Origin: JAYZVT01 sp050248375
Lineage (GTDB): Bacteria > Pseudomonadota > Alphaproteobacteria > Rhizobiales > Methyloligellaceae
Assembly (NCBI GenBank): GCA_050248375.1
Contig: JBFWSL010000020.1
Span: 1 to 24,751 of the forward strand
Length of the DNA: 24,751 nucleotides
Reading direction: 5' to 3'
Position numbers and translations under genes: made by a program
Part shown: positions 13,893-22,023 of the stretch, piece after piece
Position numbering within the stretch: position 1 is the stretch's first letter
Layout of the letters: the number at the start of each line of letters is the position of its first letter
The notes under the pieces: generated by a model
What the model saw: only the letters and a program-made list of their open reading frames with translations
What the model was told of the DNA's origin: nothing
The model's database searches: none

Positions 13893-16871
13893 TCAGCTTG
13901 CCAGGGCCTTGAGGCGGGTAAGCAGCTCCGGCGTCACGGTACCGGTGTCCTGCAGGCCGGAACGGTTCTCGAACCGGCGGATGGCCGAGATCGTCTGCGG
14001 CCCGAGCATTCCGTCGGGCACGCCCGCATCGTAGCCGAGCGCGTTCAGCAGCTTCTGCGCCGAGACCACCAGGTCCTCGCCCGCCGCCGGGCCATTTCCC
14101 GCGGCAGCCGCGCTCCATCCGCCCTCCGGGGTGCGAACCTCGTTCGCCGCCATGTCGGGCTGGTCCGGCCGCCACTGGGCCAGGAACTGGTCGAGCTGCT
14201 GCAGCATCTTGCCCGAAAGCTGGGTACGCACCTGTTCGCGGCGCTTTTCGGCTTCCTTGTCGCCCCGTGCCGCGGCGGTGGAGAACCAGCGATAGGCCTC
14301 GGCCGGGTTCTTCTGAACTCCGAGGCCCGCCTCGTAGAGGATGCCGAGATTGAACTGGCTATCGGTCAGGCCCTGCTGGGCCGCCCGCTGGAACCAGGCC
14401 GCGGCGCTGGTGTAGTCTGCGGCCGAGGCGTTGCCGCTGGAGAGCATGACGCCGAGATTGTGCATGGCCTTCACATGGCCCTGCTGCGCCGAGCGCTCGT
14501 ACCAGGCGCGGGCCTTGCCGGCGTCGGCATCGACGCCCTGGCCGCGTTCATACAGCGAGGCCAGCCGGAACTGGGCGGGAGCGAGGCCCTGGGCCGCCGC
14601 GCGGCTCAGCCACTGCGCCGCCCGCTCCATGTCCACCGGAACGCCGCTGCCCTTGGCGTAGCGGATGCCGACCTCGTATTGCGCCGCCGCATTGCCCCGG
14701 GCCGCCGCCAGACGCAGCGATTCCGGGCCGATGGTGGCCGGAGGCATGCTGCCCGCCGGTATTCCGGGGACCACTTCCGCCTTCGCGGGGGTATCGGCGG
14801 CCCGCCGCTGCGCCGCCGGCGCCCGCTGGGGTTCCTCCACGCGGACCGTTGCGCCGGGCAGGCGGGAGTCCAGGCCTTCGCTGGCCCGCGCCGCATCCAC
14901 CGCGCGGGTGTCGACGCCGAACATTTCCGCCGCGATCCGCGAGCTCTCCGCCGTGCGCAGCGCATTGCGGTCCACCACCGAAGCCTCGAAGCCGAGCCGG
15001 CCGGGTTCCTTGGGCGCTTCCTGCGGGACGGGAGCGGGCTGGATGGCGGCTGCCTGCGGCCTTTCCAGTTGCGCCGTCGTGTCGAATGACCGCGCCAGCA
15101 TGCCGGGAGTGGCGCCGGGAAGCGGAGCCGTCTCCCTCGGAACGAGGGATTGGGACGACTTCTGCGGCAGCGGGACGGGCGCGGGCACGGTTTGCTGCGG
15201 CGCCGGCGGCGGCGCGGCCGTGTCCGGCTTCGCCTTCAGCCGTTCGTAGAACAGGTAGGCGCTGACGCACAGCAGCAGCACGGCGGTGCCCACGAAGAAG
15301 GGCCGCGCACGCCGCTGGCGTTCGTATTCGGGATAGACCGGAGCGGCCGCGGCGGCATCCTGGCCGGCGTCGCGCCTGCTGCGGCGGAACAGCAATCCGC
15401 CGCGTTTCTCGGCCGGGGCGGCTCTGGCCGCCGCCGAACGGGCCGCGCGGCGCGCCGAAGCGATGAAATCGTCCTCGTCGTCTTCCAGCGGCGCGGGATG
15501 GTGGACGGCCCGGGCCGGGCGCTCGGACGGCATCGGCTCATCGAACGGGGCCGCAGCGCTTCGGCGCGGCGGCTGGTAGTCGGGGATCGCCGCGCCCAGG
15601 GCGTCGAGGTCGTGCGGGTCGTCATATTCGCGCGTCTGGCGCTGCTCGCCCCGCGCGATGTGGACCTCGGCGGCATCCGGATCGGCATAATGTCCGCCAC
15701 GATCGTGCGCGGGCTGCGTCCAGGCCTGGGCCTCCTCGCGCGGCGTCCGCGCGGCCAGGGCGGGATCGTCCAGCCTCTGCGCCAGCAGGTGCATGGATTC
15801 CGTCATCGACTCGAGCGCCCGCACGGTACGTTCGTCCATGCGCTCGGCGCGCTCGTTCATCGCGCGCAGTTCGTACTGGATGGAGTCGAGCTGCTGGTCG
15901 CTGTGGCCGGAAACGGGCTGCGGCGCCGGCATCTGCCGCACCGCTTCTTCCGCCGCCTGCCGGGCCACCTGCTCCATGCGGGCATGCGATTGATCGTTGG
16001 AGGACTTCAGCCAGTCCACAAGGCCCTGCAGATGCTGCTCGACCGCTTCCAGGCGCCGGTGCTGGTCCTGAAGCGTCGAGAAATATGGAGCTATTTCAGA
16101 AAGCTGGCTCTCGATCCTCTGGATCGAAGCGGCATCGGGGCTGCGCAGCAGCGCCTCGTCGAGCCGCTGGGCAAGCTCGTCCATGCGCTGGTTGATGGCT
16201 TCCAGGCCGGCCGAGGGCGCACGGGCCCCGAGGCTCTCCTCCAGGCGCGCCGCCGCGCTGGAGAATTTTGCTCCGGGCGACGCGGCCGGGCCGCGGTCGA
16301 GCGCAGGCTGCTCCACCGGCGGCATGTCGAGGGAGGGCCGGTACTGCGGAACCGGCTCTTCCCGTGGCGCCGGCCATGGAGGAGGCGCCGGCGCCCGTGG
16401 CGCGGCGGCGGCGGGCGAGGGCGCGCGCCGCGTGCCGCGCCCGTCGTCGGCGCGCAGGGAGAAGTCGGAAATCCGCTCCTCGATGGCCCGGAAGGCGTCT
16501 TCATGGGGCGGAGGTGGCGTGTTCGCCGCCTGCTGCACATCGCGCGAAAGCTGCGCGGCGTGGCTTTCGACCCGCTCCAGCGCCGCCTGGGCCGCCGGGT
16601 CCAGGGCGGAGCGCCCCTGGCCCGCGCGCGAGGAAACCTTGGCTATGCGGGACTGCAGGCCATCCAGCGCCGCGCCGTAGCGGCGGTCGTTTTCGTCGAG
16701 CCGCGTCATCACGCGCTCGAGGATGTTCTCCATGTCTGGCGAGGTGTTCACGTCGGTGTCCGCGGAGGGTTGAAAGGGGCCGGCCGAAGGCGTTCGCCGG
16801 CGTGGCCCGTCCTCGAATGTGTCAGGCGAGTTGTGGAAGTCCTCATGCCTCGCCTCGGCTTGTGCGGTCAT
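13893..16871 (-). CDS. PodJ-like polar scaffold: coiled coil, one membrane helix, Sel1 repeats and peptidoglycan-binding domain
   Basis: This 992-residue protein has the domain order of PodJ, the polar organelle and localization factor of Caulobacter and rhizobia. Residues 40-400 are cytoplasmic and rich in Gln/Glu/Arg/Ala with coiled-coil character (ERMDERTVRALESMTESMHL). An acidic/basic low-complexity linker precedes one membrane helix at about 521-541 (FFVGTAVLLLCVSAYLFY). A Pro/Gln-rich periplasmic linker leads to four Sel1/TPR-like repeats at about 720-873 (AQYEVGIRYAKGSGV, AQFRLASLYERGQGV and so on). A PG_binding_1 domain occupies about 930-990 (QKLLNALGYDAGVPDGMLG). The ATG at 16871 has a GAGGTAGGG ribosome site; an in-frame GTG five codons upstream lacks one. 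Length is close to Caulobacter PodJ. Other multi-domain Sel1/PG-binding proteins of rhizobia share this design, so orthology is likely but not proven. Confidence 0.82.
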   Translation of the reverse strand: MTAQAEARHEDFHNSPDTFEDGPRRRTPSAGPFQPSADTDVNTSPDMENILERVMTRLDENDRRYGAALDGLQSRIAKVSSRAGQGRSALDPAAQAALERVESHAAQLSRDVQQAANTPPPPHEDAFRAIEERISDFSLRADDGRGTRRAPSPAAAAPRAPAPPPWPAPREEPVPQYRPSLDMPPVEQPALDRGPAASPGAKFSSAAARLEESLGARAPSAGLEAINQRMDELAQRLDEALLRSPDAASIQRIESQLSEIAPYFSTLQDQHRRLEAVEQHLQGLVDWLKSSNDQSHARMEQVARQAAEEAVRQMPAPQPVSGHSDQQLDSIQYELRAMNERAERMDERTVRALESMTESMHLLAQRLDDPALAARTPREEAQAWTQPAHDRGGHYADPDAAEVHIARGEQRQTREYDDPHDLDALGAAIPDYQPPRRSAAAPFDEPMPSERPARAVHHPAPLEDDEDDFIASARRAARSAAARAAPAEKRGGLLFRRSRRDAGQDAAAAAPVYPEYERQRRARPFFVGTAVLLLCVSAYLFYERLKAKPDTAAPPPAPQQTVPAPVPLPQKSSQSLVPRETAPLPGATPGMLARSFDTTAQLERPQAAAIQPAPVPQEAPKEPGRLGFEASVVDRNALRTAESSRIAAEMFGVDTRAVDAARASEGLDSRLPGATVRVEEPQRAPAAQRRAADTPAKAEVVPGIPAGSMPPATIGPESLRLAAARGNAAAQYEVGIRYAKGSGVPVDMERAAQWLSRAAAQGLAPAQFRLASLYERGQGVDADAGKARAWYERSAQQGHVKAMHNLGVMLSSGNASAADYTSAAAWFQRAAQQGLTDSQFNLGILYEAGLGVQKNPAEAYRWFSTAAARGDKEAEKRREQVRTQLSGKMLQQLDQFLAQWRPDQPDMAANEVRTPEGGWSAAAAGNGPAAGEDLVVSAQKLLNALGYDAGVPDGMLGPQTISAIRRFENRSGLQDTGTVTPELLTRLKALAS

Positions 16872-16973
16872 CCCTACCTCTTGCACGCGGCCCGTTCATT
16901 TTGCGCGCCAGCGCGAAGCAGATCCGGACGGCGGACAAGACGGTTCTGCGATGGTCAACCTTCCACTTTGGAG

Positions 16974-17015
16974 TAAAGATAGGGTTAAGAATTGTGCCAA
17001 ACGCGGATTAACCCT
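16974..17015. promoter_or_regulatory. TTAA-containing inverted repeat between the PodJ-like and exported-protein genes
   Basis: AGGGTTAA (16981-16988) and TTAACCCT (17008-17015) form perfect 8-base arms separated by 19 bases, in the 204-base divergent region between two genes. Overlapping the left arm, TAAA (16974-16977), seven bases and TTAA (16985-16988) come within one base of the TTAA-N7-TTAA box bound by the cell-cycle regulator CtrA. Location upstream of a cell-pole gene makes CtrA-type control plausible, but this is inference from a degenerate motif. Confidence 0.4.
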
Positions 17016-17075
17016 GCCGTCCGCGCCACGGCCTCAGCGATATCGGAAGGCGGGAGAACGGGAGCTTGCAGTCCC

Positions 17076-17558
17076 ATGGCCAAGGCCGCCCGCAACACGC
17101 TTCTCGCAGCCTCCCTGGCCCTGCTGGCGGCGGGAGCCGGGCCGTCCCCGGCGCAGGACGGCCAGCCGCCGCGCTATTCCCTGACGCCGGCGGGCGAAGG
17201 GTTCCTGCGGCTCGATTCCTCCACCGGCGCGGTCTCCCACTGCGTCCTGCGCGACGGCAACTGGGTCTGCCAGAGCGTCGCCGATGACCGTGTGGCGCTG
17301 CAGGAGGAGATCGACCGGCTGGGCCGGGAGAACGCCGAGCTGAAGGCGCGCCTCGCCGGGAAAGTCCCGGCGGCTGAAGGCGACCCGAAGCAGGAAGCGC
17401 AACCGGCGGAGAAGGCGCCGCCCGGCGTCACGCTGCATCTGCCCGAAGGCTTCGAGGAGGACCTCAGGTCGCTGCGCGGCTACCTGGAAAAGCTCTACCG
17501 TGACCTGCGCGAATTCGCCGGACGGCTGAAGGAAGGCCCGGAGCCGCGCCAGCTATAA
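17076..17558 (+). CDS. Small exported coiled-coil protein, unknown function
   Basis: This 160-residue protein has a clear signal peptide (about residues 1-26: MAKAAR basic start, LLAASLALLAAGAG core, AQD cleavage region). A short conserved segment follows, RYSLTPAGEGFLRLDSSTGAVSHC...WVCQSVADDR split over residues 32-70, with two cysteines that could form a periplasmic disulfide. The C-terminal half is a charged coiled coil (ALQEEIDRLGRENAELKARL and further helices). Proteins of this design are common uncharacterised ORFs in rhizobia. The ATG at 17076 is chosen because it starts the signal peptide; an upstream TTG at 16992 would add 28 residues overlapping the promoter palindrome. Its stop overlaps the convergent esterase gene by six bases. 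Confidence 0.82.
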   Translation: MAKAARNTLLAASLALLAAGAGPSPAQDGQPPRYSLTPAGEGFLRLDSSTGAVSHCVLRDGNWVCQSVADDRVALQEEIDRLGRENAELKARLAGKVPAAEGDPKQEAQPAEKAPPGVTLHLPEGFEEDLRSLRGYLEKLYRDLREFAGRLKEGPEPRQL

Positions 17559-18506
17559 CGCCAGCGCCCACTCCGCGAACGCCTCGATGCGCTTCAGCCC
17601 CTCGCGCTGGAGGGTGCCGGCGAAGGCGGTGAACACATGCGCGCCGCCGGGGAATACCGCCAGGTCCGTCGCATTGCCCGCCGCGCGCCAGCGTTCCGCC
17701 ATGAACAGGGAGTCGTCCAGCAGCGGGTCGCGCGTGCCAACCAGGAACTGCGCCGGCGGCAGGCCGGCCAGCGGCGCGTAGAGCGGAGACACGTCGGGCT
17801 GCGATCGCATGGCGGGATCGGGCGTGAACATCTCCACGAAGGTCTCGATGTCGCGCCGGTTCAGGATCAGCTTTTCCATGCCGCAGTTCCGCACGCTCGG
17901 CGTCAGGGTCAGGTCGTACATGCCCGCGTTCAGGAGCGCTCCGCGGAAAGGCGAGAGCCCGTGCCGGTCGCGCAGGCGCAGCAGCGTCGCCGCGCCGAGA
18001 TGCGCCCCCGCCGACTCGCCCCCGATCAGCAGCGCGTCCGTGCCGAAGCGGCTCTTCGCGTTCGCCGCGAGCCAGAGCGCCGCCGCCTCGCAATCGTCGC
18101 TGGCGGCCGGGTAGGGGTGTTCCGGCGCCAGCCGGTACTCGACGCTGACGCAGGCGAGCCCGCAGCTCTTGCCCAGCCGCTCGAAATAGGGATCCTGGTA
18201 TTCCGAGCTGCCGAACACCCAGCCGCCGCCGTGGATGTGCAGCAGCACGCCCTTCGGCTTCTCCGGCCGCAGCACGCGCAAGGCGATGCCGCCGCCAGGC
18301 CCGTCGATGACGATCGTCTCCGCCTGCTCCGATTTCTGGCCGAGCGGGAAGGGACCCTCGCCGCGGGCGCGCATGGCGCGCGTCTCCGCCACCGGACGGG
18401 CCCACTGGTCCCAGTCCTTCAGCCGCTCGACGATGGAGCGGTTGATGGCGGCGGTTTCGCGGCTCACGGCCTCGTCAAGGAAGACCGTGTTGTCGAAAAG
18501 CTTCAT
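17553..18506 (-). CDS. Alpha/beta hydrolase, hormone-sensitive-lipase (family IV) esterase
   Basis: This 317-residue esterase is of the bacterial HSL family. The oxyanion-hole motif HGGGW is at residues 92-96 and the nucleophile elbow GESAG at 163-167 (Ser165). The acid is Asp260 in GTRDPLLDDS and the base His290 in GGAHVFTAF, so the catalytic triad is complete. It should hydrolyse short or medium-chain esters in the cytoplasm; the natural substrate is unknown. The ATG at 18506 is chosen because the reading frame upstream runs into the divergent yjbQ gene and has no family resemblance. A 73-base region separates the two divergent starts. The stop overlaps the last codons of the convergent exported-protein gene. 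Confidence 0.91.
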   Translation of the reverse strand: MKLFDNTVFLDEAVSRETAAINRSIVERLKDWDQWARPVAETRAMRARGEGPFPLGQKSEQAETIVIDGPGGGIALRVLRPEKPKGVLLHIHGGGWVFGSSEYQDPYFERLGKSCGLACVSVEYRLAPEHPYPAASDDCEAAALWLAANAKSRFGTDALLIGGESAGAHLGAATLLRLRDRHGLSPFRGALLNAGMYDLTLTPSVRNCGMEKLILNRRDIETFVEMFTPDPAMRSQPDVSPLYAPLAGLPPAQFLVGTRDPLLDDSLFMAERWRAAGNATDLAVFPGGAHVFTAFAGTLQREGLKRIEAFAEWALAL

Positions 18507-18579
18507 TGATATCCCCGTCCCGGGCTGAGCTATGCTTCGGGAACCTGCCACGGGCGCGCGTGTTGCGCCAGTTGGAGAC

Positions 18580-19071
18580 ATGGCGGCCATCATGACCCGG
18601 AGCACGAAAGAAAGTATTGGCGCCCTTTCCCAGGCCATGGGCGGGATCGCCGCGCGCACTCGCGGCCCGGGCTTCACCGATGTCACCGGCGACGTCGCGG
18701 CGTGGCTGAGGAGCGAGGGCGCGCGCGACGGCGTGCTGACGGTGTTCTGCATGCACACCTCCGCCTCGCTGACCATCCAGGAGAACGCCGACCCGGACGT
18801 GCGCCGCGACCTGCTGGATGCGCTGGACGGTTTCGCTCCGCGGGACGCCGGCTACCGTCACACCATCGAGGGGCCCGACGACATGCCGGCCCATATCCGG
18901 GCGATGCTGACTTCCACCAGCATCGCCATACCGGTGCGTGAGGGCCGCATGCTGCTCGGCACCTGGCAGGGGCTCTACCTCATCGAGCACCGCGCGGCGC
19001 CTCACGAACGCCGCCTGCAACTGCATTTCCTGGGAAGTTTTGAGTCCCGGCCCTCGCCCGCCAAACCCTGA
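18580..19071 (+). CDS. YjbQ family protein (secondary thiamine-phosphate synthase family)
   Basis: This protein of about 163 residues belongs to the YjbQ/UPF0047 family, some members of which have weak thiamine-phosphate synthase activity; the true role is unsettled. Family motifs are CMHTSASLTIQENADPDV (residues 57-74, with His59 and Glu68), RHTIEGPDDMPAHIRAML (93-110, with His94 and His105), and the C-terminal LLGTWQGLYLIEHR. The conserved histidines and acids cluster as a presumed metal site. The start is uncertain: ATG 18580 has GGAG close before it and ATG 18592 would give 159 residues; both extend slightly beyond the usual family N terminus. No thiamine genes are nearby. The gene is followed by repeat copy 2. 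Confidence 0.9.
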   Translation: MAAIMTRSTKESIGALSQAMGGIAARTRGPGFTDVTGDVAAWLRSEGARDGVLTVFCMHTSASLTIQENADPDVRRDLLDALDGFAPRDAGYRHTIEGPDDMPAHIRAMLTSTSIAIPVREGRMLLGTWQGLYLIEHRAAPHERRLQLHFLGSFESRPSPAKP

Positions 19072-19082
19072 TCCGCGAAATC

Positions 19083-19197
19083 CTAGCGCATCATCCGGCC
19101 AGGTGGAATCGCCTGGCCGGTAAGATGATGCGCCAGATCAATAGCTTGAGCATGATCTTATCGGAAAAGTGGTATCCACTTTTCCGGATCATGCTCT
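19083..19197. repeat. 115-bp interspersed intergenic repeat, copy 2
   Basis: This is the second copy of the element at 6466-6580, in the same orientation and 93% identical. It contains a perfect 9-bp left hairpin (CCGGCCAGG at 19095-19103, complement at 19112-19120, loop of 8). Its right hairpin is the same perfect 11-bp one as in copy 1 (19162-19172 and 19176-19186, loop TAT). It fills the gap between convergent yjbQ and pip. Its last two bases, CT at 19196-19197, form part of the pip stop codon read on the minus strand. Confidence 0.9.
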
Positions 19198-20161
19198 ATC
19201 CCGCGAAACGGCGCGTGGCGGAGACGAGTTCGTGCACGATGCCGGGCTCGGTCATCGCGTGGCCCGCGTCCGGAACGATGCGCAGGTCCCCGTCAGGCCA
19301 CGCCCGCGACAGGTCCCAGGCGTTCCTGGCCGGCGTCACCACGTCGTAGCGTCCATGCACGATAACGCCGGGGATGCCCTTCAGCCTGTGCGCGTCCTCG
19401 AGAAGCTGGCCATCCCGTTCGAAGAAGCCGCTATTTATGAAGTAGTGGCATTCGATGCGCGCGAAGGCGAGCGCGTAGTACGGATCGTCGAAGCGCCTGA
19501 CCCGCGCCGGATCCTCCAGCAGCGACAGTGTCGTGCCCTCCCACACGCTCCATGCGCGGGCCGCCCGCGTCTGCACGTCCTTGTCGTCGCCGGTCAGCCG
19601 CTTGTAATAGGCGCGCACCATGTCGCCGCGCTCTTCCGGCGGGATGGGCGCGAGGTAGGCTTCGAACGCCTCGGGGAAAATCCAGTTGCAGCCTTCCTGA
19701 TAGAACCAGTCCAGCTCGGACTTGCGCAAGGTGAAGATGCCGCGCAGCAGCAGTTCGGTCACCCGCTCCGGATGCGTCTCCGCATAGGCCAGGGACAGGG
19801 TCGATCCCCACGAACCGCCCAGGAGCTGCCACCGTTCGATCCCGAGATGGGTGCGCAGCCGCTCCATGTCGGCCACCAGATGCCAGGTGGTGTTGGCTTC
19901 CAGCCCCGCATAGGGCGTGGATCGCCCCGATCCGCGCTGGTCGAACAGGATGATGCGGTAGTGCTGCGGGTCGTGATAGCGCCGCATGGTGGGATTGGAG
20001 CCGCCGCCGGGTCCCCCATGCACGAGGAGCGCGGGCTTGCCGCGCGGGTTGCCGCTTTCCTCGAAATAGATCTCGTGGCCGTCGCCGACCTCCAGCCGCC
20101 CCTGGTTGTAGGGCGCGATGTCGGGATAGAGCCCGAGGCGGGGGCTGCCGGCAGGAGGCAA
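19196..20161 (-). CDS. pip: Prolyl aminopeptidase (proline iminopeptidase)
   Basis: This 321-residue alpha/beta hydrolase of peptidase family S33 removes N-terminal proline from peptides in the cytoplasm. Family motifs include LYPDIAPYNQGRLEVGDGH at the start, the oxyanion HGGPGGG (48-54), FDQRGSGRSTP (73-83), the nucleophile GGSWGS (Ser117), the acid in GRYDVVTP and the base in AGHAMTEP. Length and motifs are canonical. The start is a TTG at 20161: no ATG or GTG is available before an in-frame stop upstream, the first internal Met is at residue 59, and an AGGAAGAG ribosome site sits seven bases upstream. It begins four bases after the symporter stop, indicating co-transcription. Confidence 0.95.
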   Translation of the reverse strand: MPPAGSPRLGLYPDIAPYNQGRLEVGDGHEIYFEESGNPRGKPALLVHGGPGGGSNPTMRRYHDPQHYRIILFDQRGSGRSTPYAGLEANTTWHLVADMERLRTHLGIERWQLLGGSWGSTLSLAYAETHPERVTELLLRGIFTLRKSELDWFYQEGCNWIFPEAFEAYLAPIPPEERGDMVRAYYKRLTGDDKDVQTRAARAWSVWEGTTLSLLEDPARVRRFDDPYYALAFARIECHYFINSGFFERDGQLLEDAHRLKGIPGVIVHGRYDVVTPARNAWDLSRAWPDGDLRIVPDAGHAMTEPGIVHELVSATRRFAG

Positions 20162-20165
20162 CGGC

Positions 20166-22010
20166 TCACTCTTCCTGCGGCATCACCGGACGCGCGGGCC
20201 GGTCGAACAGCGTCTCGCCGCCGGGATCGCGGATTTCGTGCGTGGTTTCCACGGCCTTGGCGTCCGGCGGCGGCGTCAGCAGGGAAACGCCCACCCCGGC
20301 GAGGAAGCCCGCCGGCACGCCCAGCACGGCTGCCAGCATGCCGTCGAGGTCGATTCCGTTCGCGGCGAGCATGCCGGAGAAGATCAGGATATGCGCCGCC
20401 GCCACGGCGAAGCCCACGACCATGGCCGCGGCAACGCCGAACCATGTGGTCCGGGTCCACCAGATCGACAGGGTGAGCGCGGGGAAGAAGGTGGAGGCCG
20501 CCAGCGAAAACGCCCAGGCGGCGACCTGCAGCAGGTCGAGCGACTGCGTGGTGACAACCAGCGCCGCGCCCACGGTGACGGCGACGGTGGCGAGCCTCGC
20601 CACGGCCATGCGCTTCGATGGCGTCGCCTGTGCGCCCGCCAGCGCCCGGAACAGGTCGTCGCTCAGGCTGGCTCCGGCCGTGTAGGCCTGCGCGGAGGCC
20701 GCCGCCAGCGTGGCGATGATGCCCGCGGCCGCCACCAGCGCCACCAGGGTGAAGCGCATGTTCGCCATGATCGGCAGCGCAAGCGTCACGCCGTCGCGCG
20801 AGATCAGCAGCTCGGAGGCGCCGATAACCCCGTCGCCGTTCTTGTCGGAGAAGTCGGCCAGGCCGGCTTCCCTGAGGCCCGAGATCCATCCCGGCAGCTT
20901 GGACGGCGGCACGCCAACGATATCCTGCAGCGTCAGGAACTTCGCGAAGGCCGCATAGGCCGGAATGGTAAGCAGGAACACGCCCACGAAGAGCGTTCCC
21001 CAGGCGACCGTGCGGCGCACCTCGAAGCCGTTGGAAGCGGTGCCGGTGCGCGTCAGCAATGCCGGCATCACCGCCGTGCCGGCGAGAACGCAGAAGCCCA
21101 GCAGGACGAAATCCGTGGCCGACAGCACGCCGAAGGCCTGCAGGAACGGCTTCAGCGCCGCCTGGGGCAGATTGCCGGGCAGGCCCTGCGCCAGCGGCAG
21201 CGGGTCCGACAGCGCCGCCCCCGAGCCGATCTCCTGTCCCGAGATGCGCTCCAGCAGCCCGCCGAAGGTGATCTGCGGCACCGGCAGGTTGGTCTCCATG
21301 GTGGACACGATGGTCAGCGGTACCAGCAGCCCGGCGAGGATGACCAGGTACTGGACGCATTGCGTCCAGGTCAGCGAGCGCATGCCGCCGAGGATGGTGA
21401 CGCCGCAGATCGCGGCGGCCCCGATCCAGACGGAGCTCGTGAAGGTGGCCGATGTGAACAGGGAGGCGACGAATGCGCCCGCCTGCAGCTCGGCGGCAAG
21501 CAGCAGGGCGCAGGGCACCACCAGCAGGACGGAGGCGATGATCGAGGGCATCCTGCGGTCGAAGCGCTGCCGGAAGAAGCCGGCGACGGTGTAGGTGCCG
21601 GCCTTGTAGAGATAGGGCGAGATCAGGATCGCCGCCACGGCGAAGCCCGCCACCATGCCCATGGGGAAGGCGAGGGCGTCGAAACCCAGGATGTAGAGAG
21701 CGCCCACCAGTGCGAAGAAGCTGACGCCGCCGAGGGCGGTGGAGGCGAGCGCAAGTCCCCCGAAGACCGGGGGTACGCGGCGCCCGGCCACGAAGAACTC
21801 CTGCTCGTCCAGCGTGCGCGCCGAAACGGCGACGATGACGCAAAGCAGCAGCGGCGCGGCGATCGTCGCGTGGCTGAGCAGCAGGCGCTTGACGCCGAGC
21901 TGGTCCAGCATGGTGGCGACAATGAAGATGGCCGCTATCGCGCTGGCAAAGATCGCGTAATAGGTGCCGAGCCGGGGATTCGCGGGACGGGGAGGGTTGA
22001 GATACGCCAT
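20166..22010 (-). CDS. Sodium/solute symporter (SSS family, VC_2705-like large subunit)
   Basis: This 614-residue symporter of about 13 helices belongs to the SSS/SLC5 family, nearest the group that works with a DUF4212 small subunit (VC_2705-like, related to acetate and other monocarboxylate permeases). Recognisable segments are EFFVAGRRVPP (71-81), ALASTALGGVSFFALVGALY (87-106), and the SSS signature GGMRSLTWTQCVQY (208-221). AASAQAYTAGASLSDDLFRAL (437-457) is a further match. A loop at 389-400 has all features of an EF-hand calcium site (DKNGDGVIGASE), which is unusual for the family. The substrate is not certain; acetate, pyruvate or another short carboxylate is most likely. It follows DUF4212 by 13 bases and precedes pip by four. 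Confidence 0.9.
   Translation of the reverse strand: MAYLNPPRPANPRLGTYYAIFASAIAAIFIVATMLDQLGVKRLLLSHATIAAPLLLCVIVAVSARTLDEQEFFVAGRRVPPVFGGLALASTALGGVSFFALVGALYILGFDALAFPMGMVAGFAVAAILISPYLYKAGTYTVAGFFRQRFDRRMPSIIASVLLVVPCALLLAAELQAGAFVASLFTSATFTSSVWIGAAAICGVTILGGMRSLTWTQCVQYLVILAGLLVPLTIVSTMETNLPVPQITFGGLLERISGQEIGSGAALSDPLPLAQGLPGNLPQAALKPFLQAFGVLSATDFVLLGFCVLAGTAVMPALLTRTGTASNGFEVRRTVAWGTLFVGVFLLTIPAYAAFAKFLTLQDIVGVPPSKLPGWISGLREAGLADFSDKNGDGVIGASELLISRDGVTLALPIMANMRFTLVALVAAAGIIATLAAASAQAYTAGASLSDDLFRALAGAQATPSKRMAVARLATVAVTVGAALVVTTQSLDLLQVAAWAFSLAASTFFPALTLSIWWTRTTWFGVAAAMVVGFAVAAAHILIFSGMLAANGIDLDGMLAAVLGVPAGFLAGVGVSLLTPPPDAKAVETTHEIRDPGGETLFDRPARPVMPQEE
20169..20176 (-). promoter_or_regulatory. 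Ribosome binding site supporting the TTG start of pip
   Basis: On the minus strand AGGAAGAG lies seven bases before the TTG at 20161, within the last codons (Glu-Glu) of the symporter gene. It decides the pip start and implies translation linked to the end of symporter translation. Confidence 0.65.
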
Positions 22011-22023
22011 CGCCGGGCCGTCC

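Noticed and set aside
15150..16976. A 608-residue open frame on the plus strand opposite the PodJ-like gene
   Set aside because: The translation has no recognisable domain and shadows the minus-strand gene, which has Sel1 repeats, a membrane helix and a peptidoglycan-binding domain.
19759..21843. A 694-residue minus-strand frame overlapping the symporter and pip genes
   Set aside because: It is a frame-shifted shadow; the symporter and Pip frames carry complete family motifs and good ribosome-site spacing.
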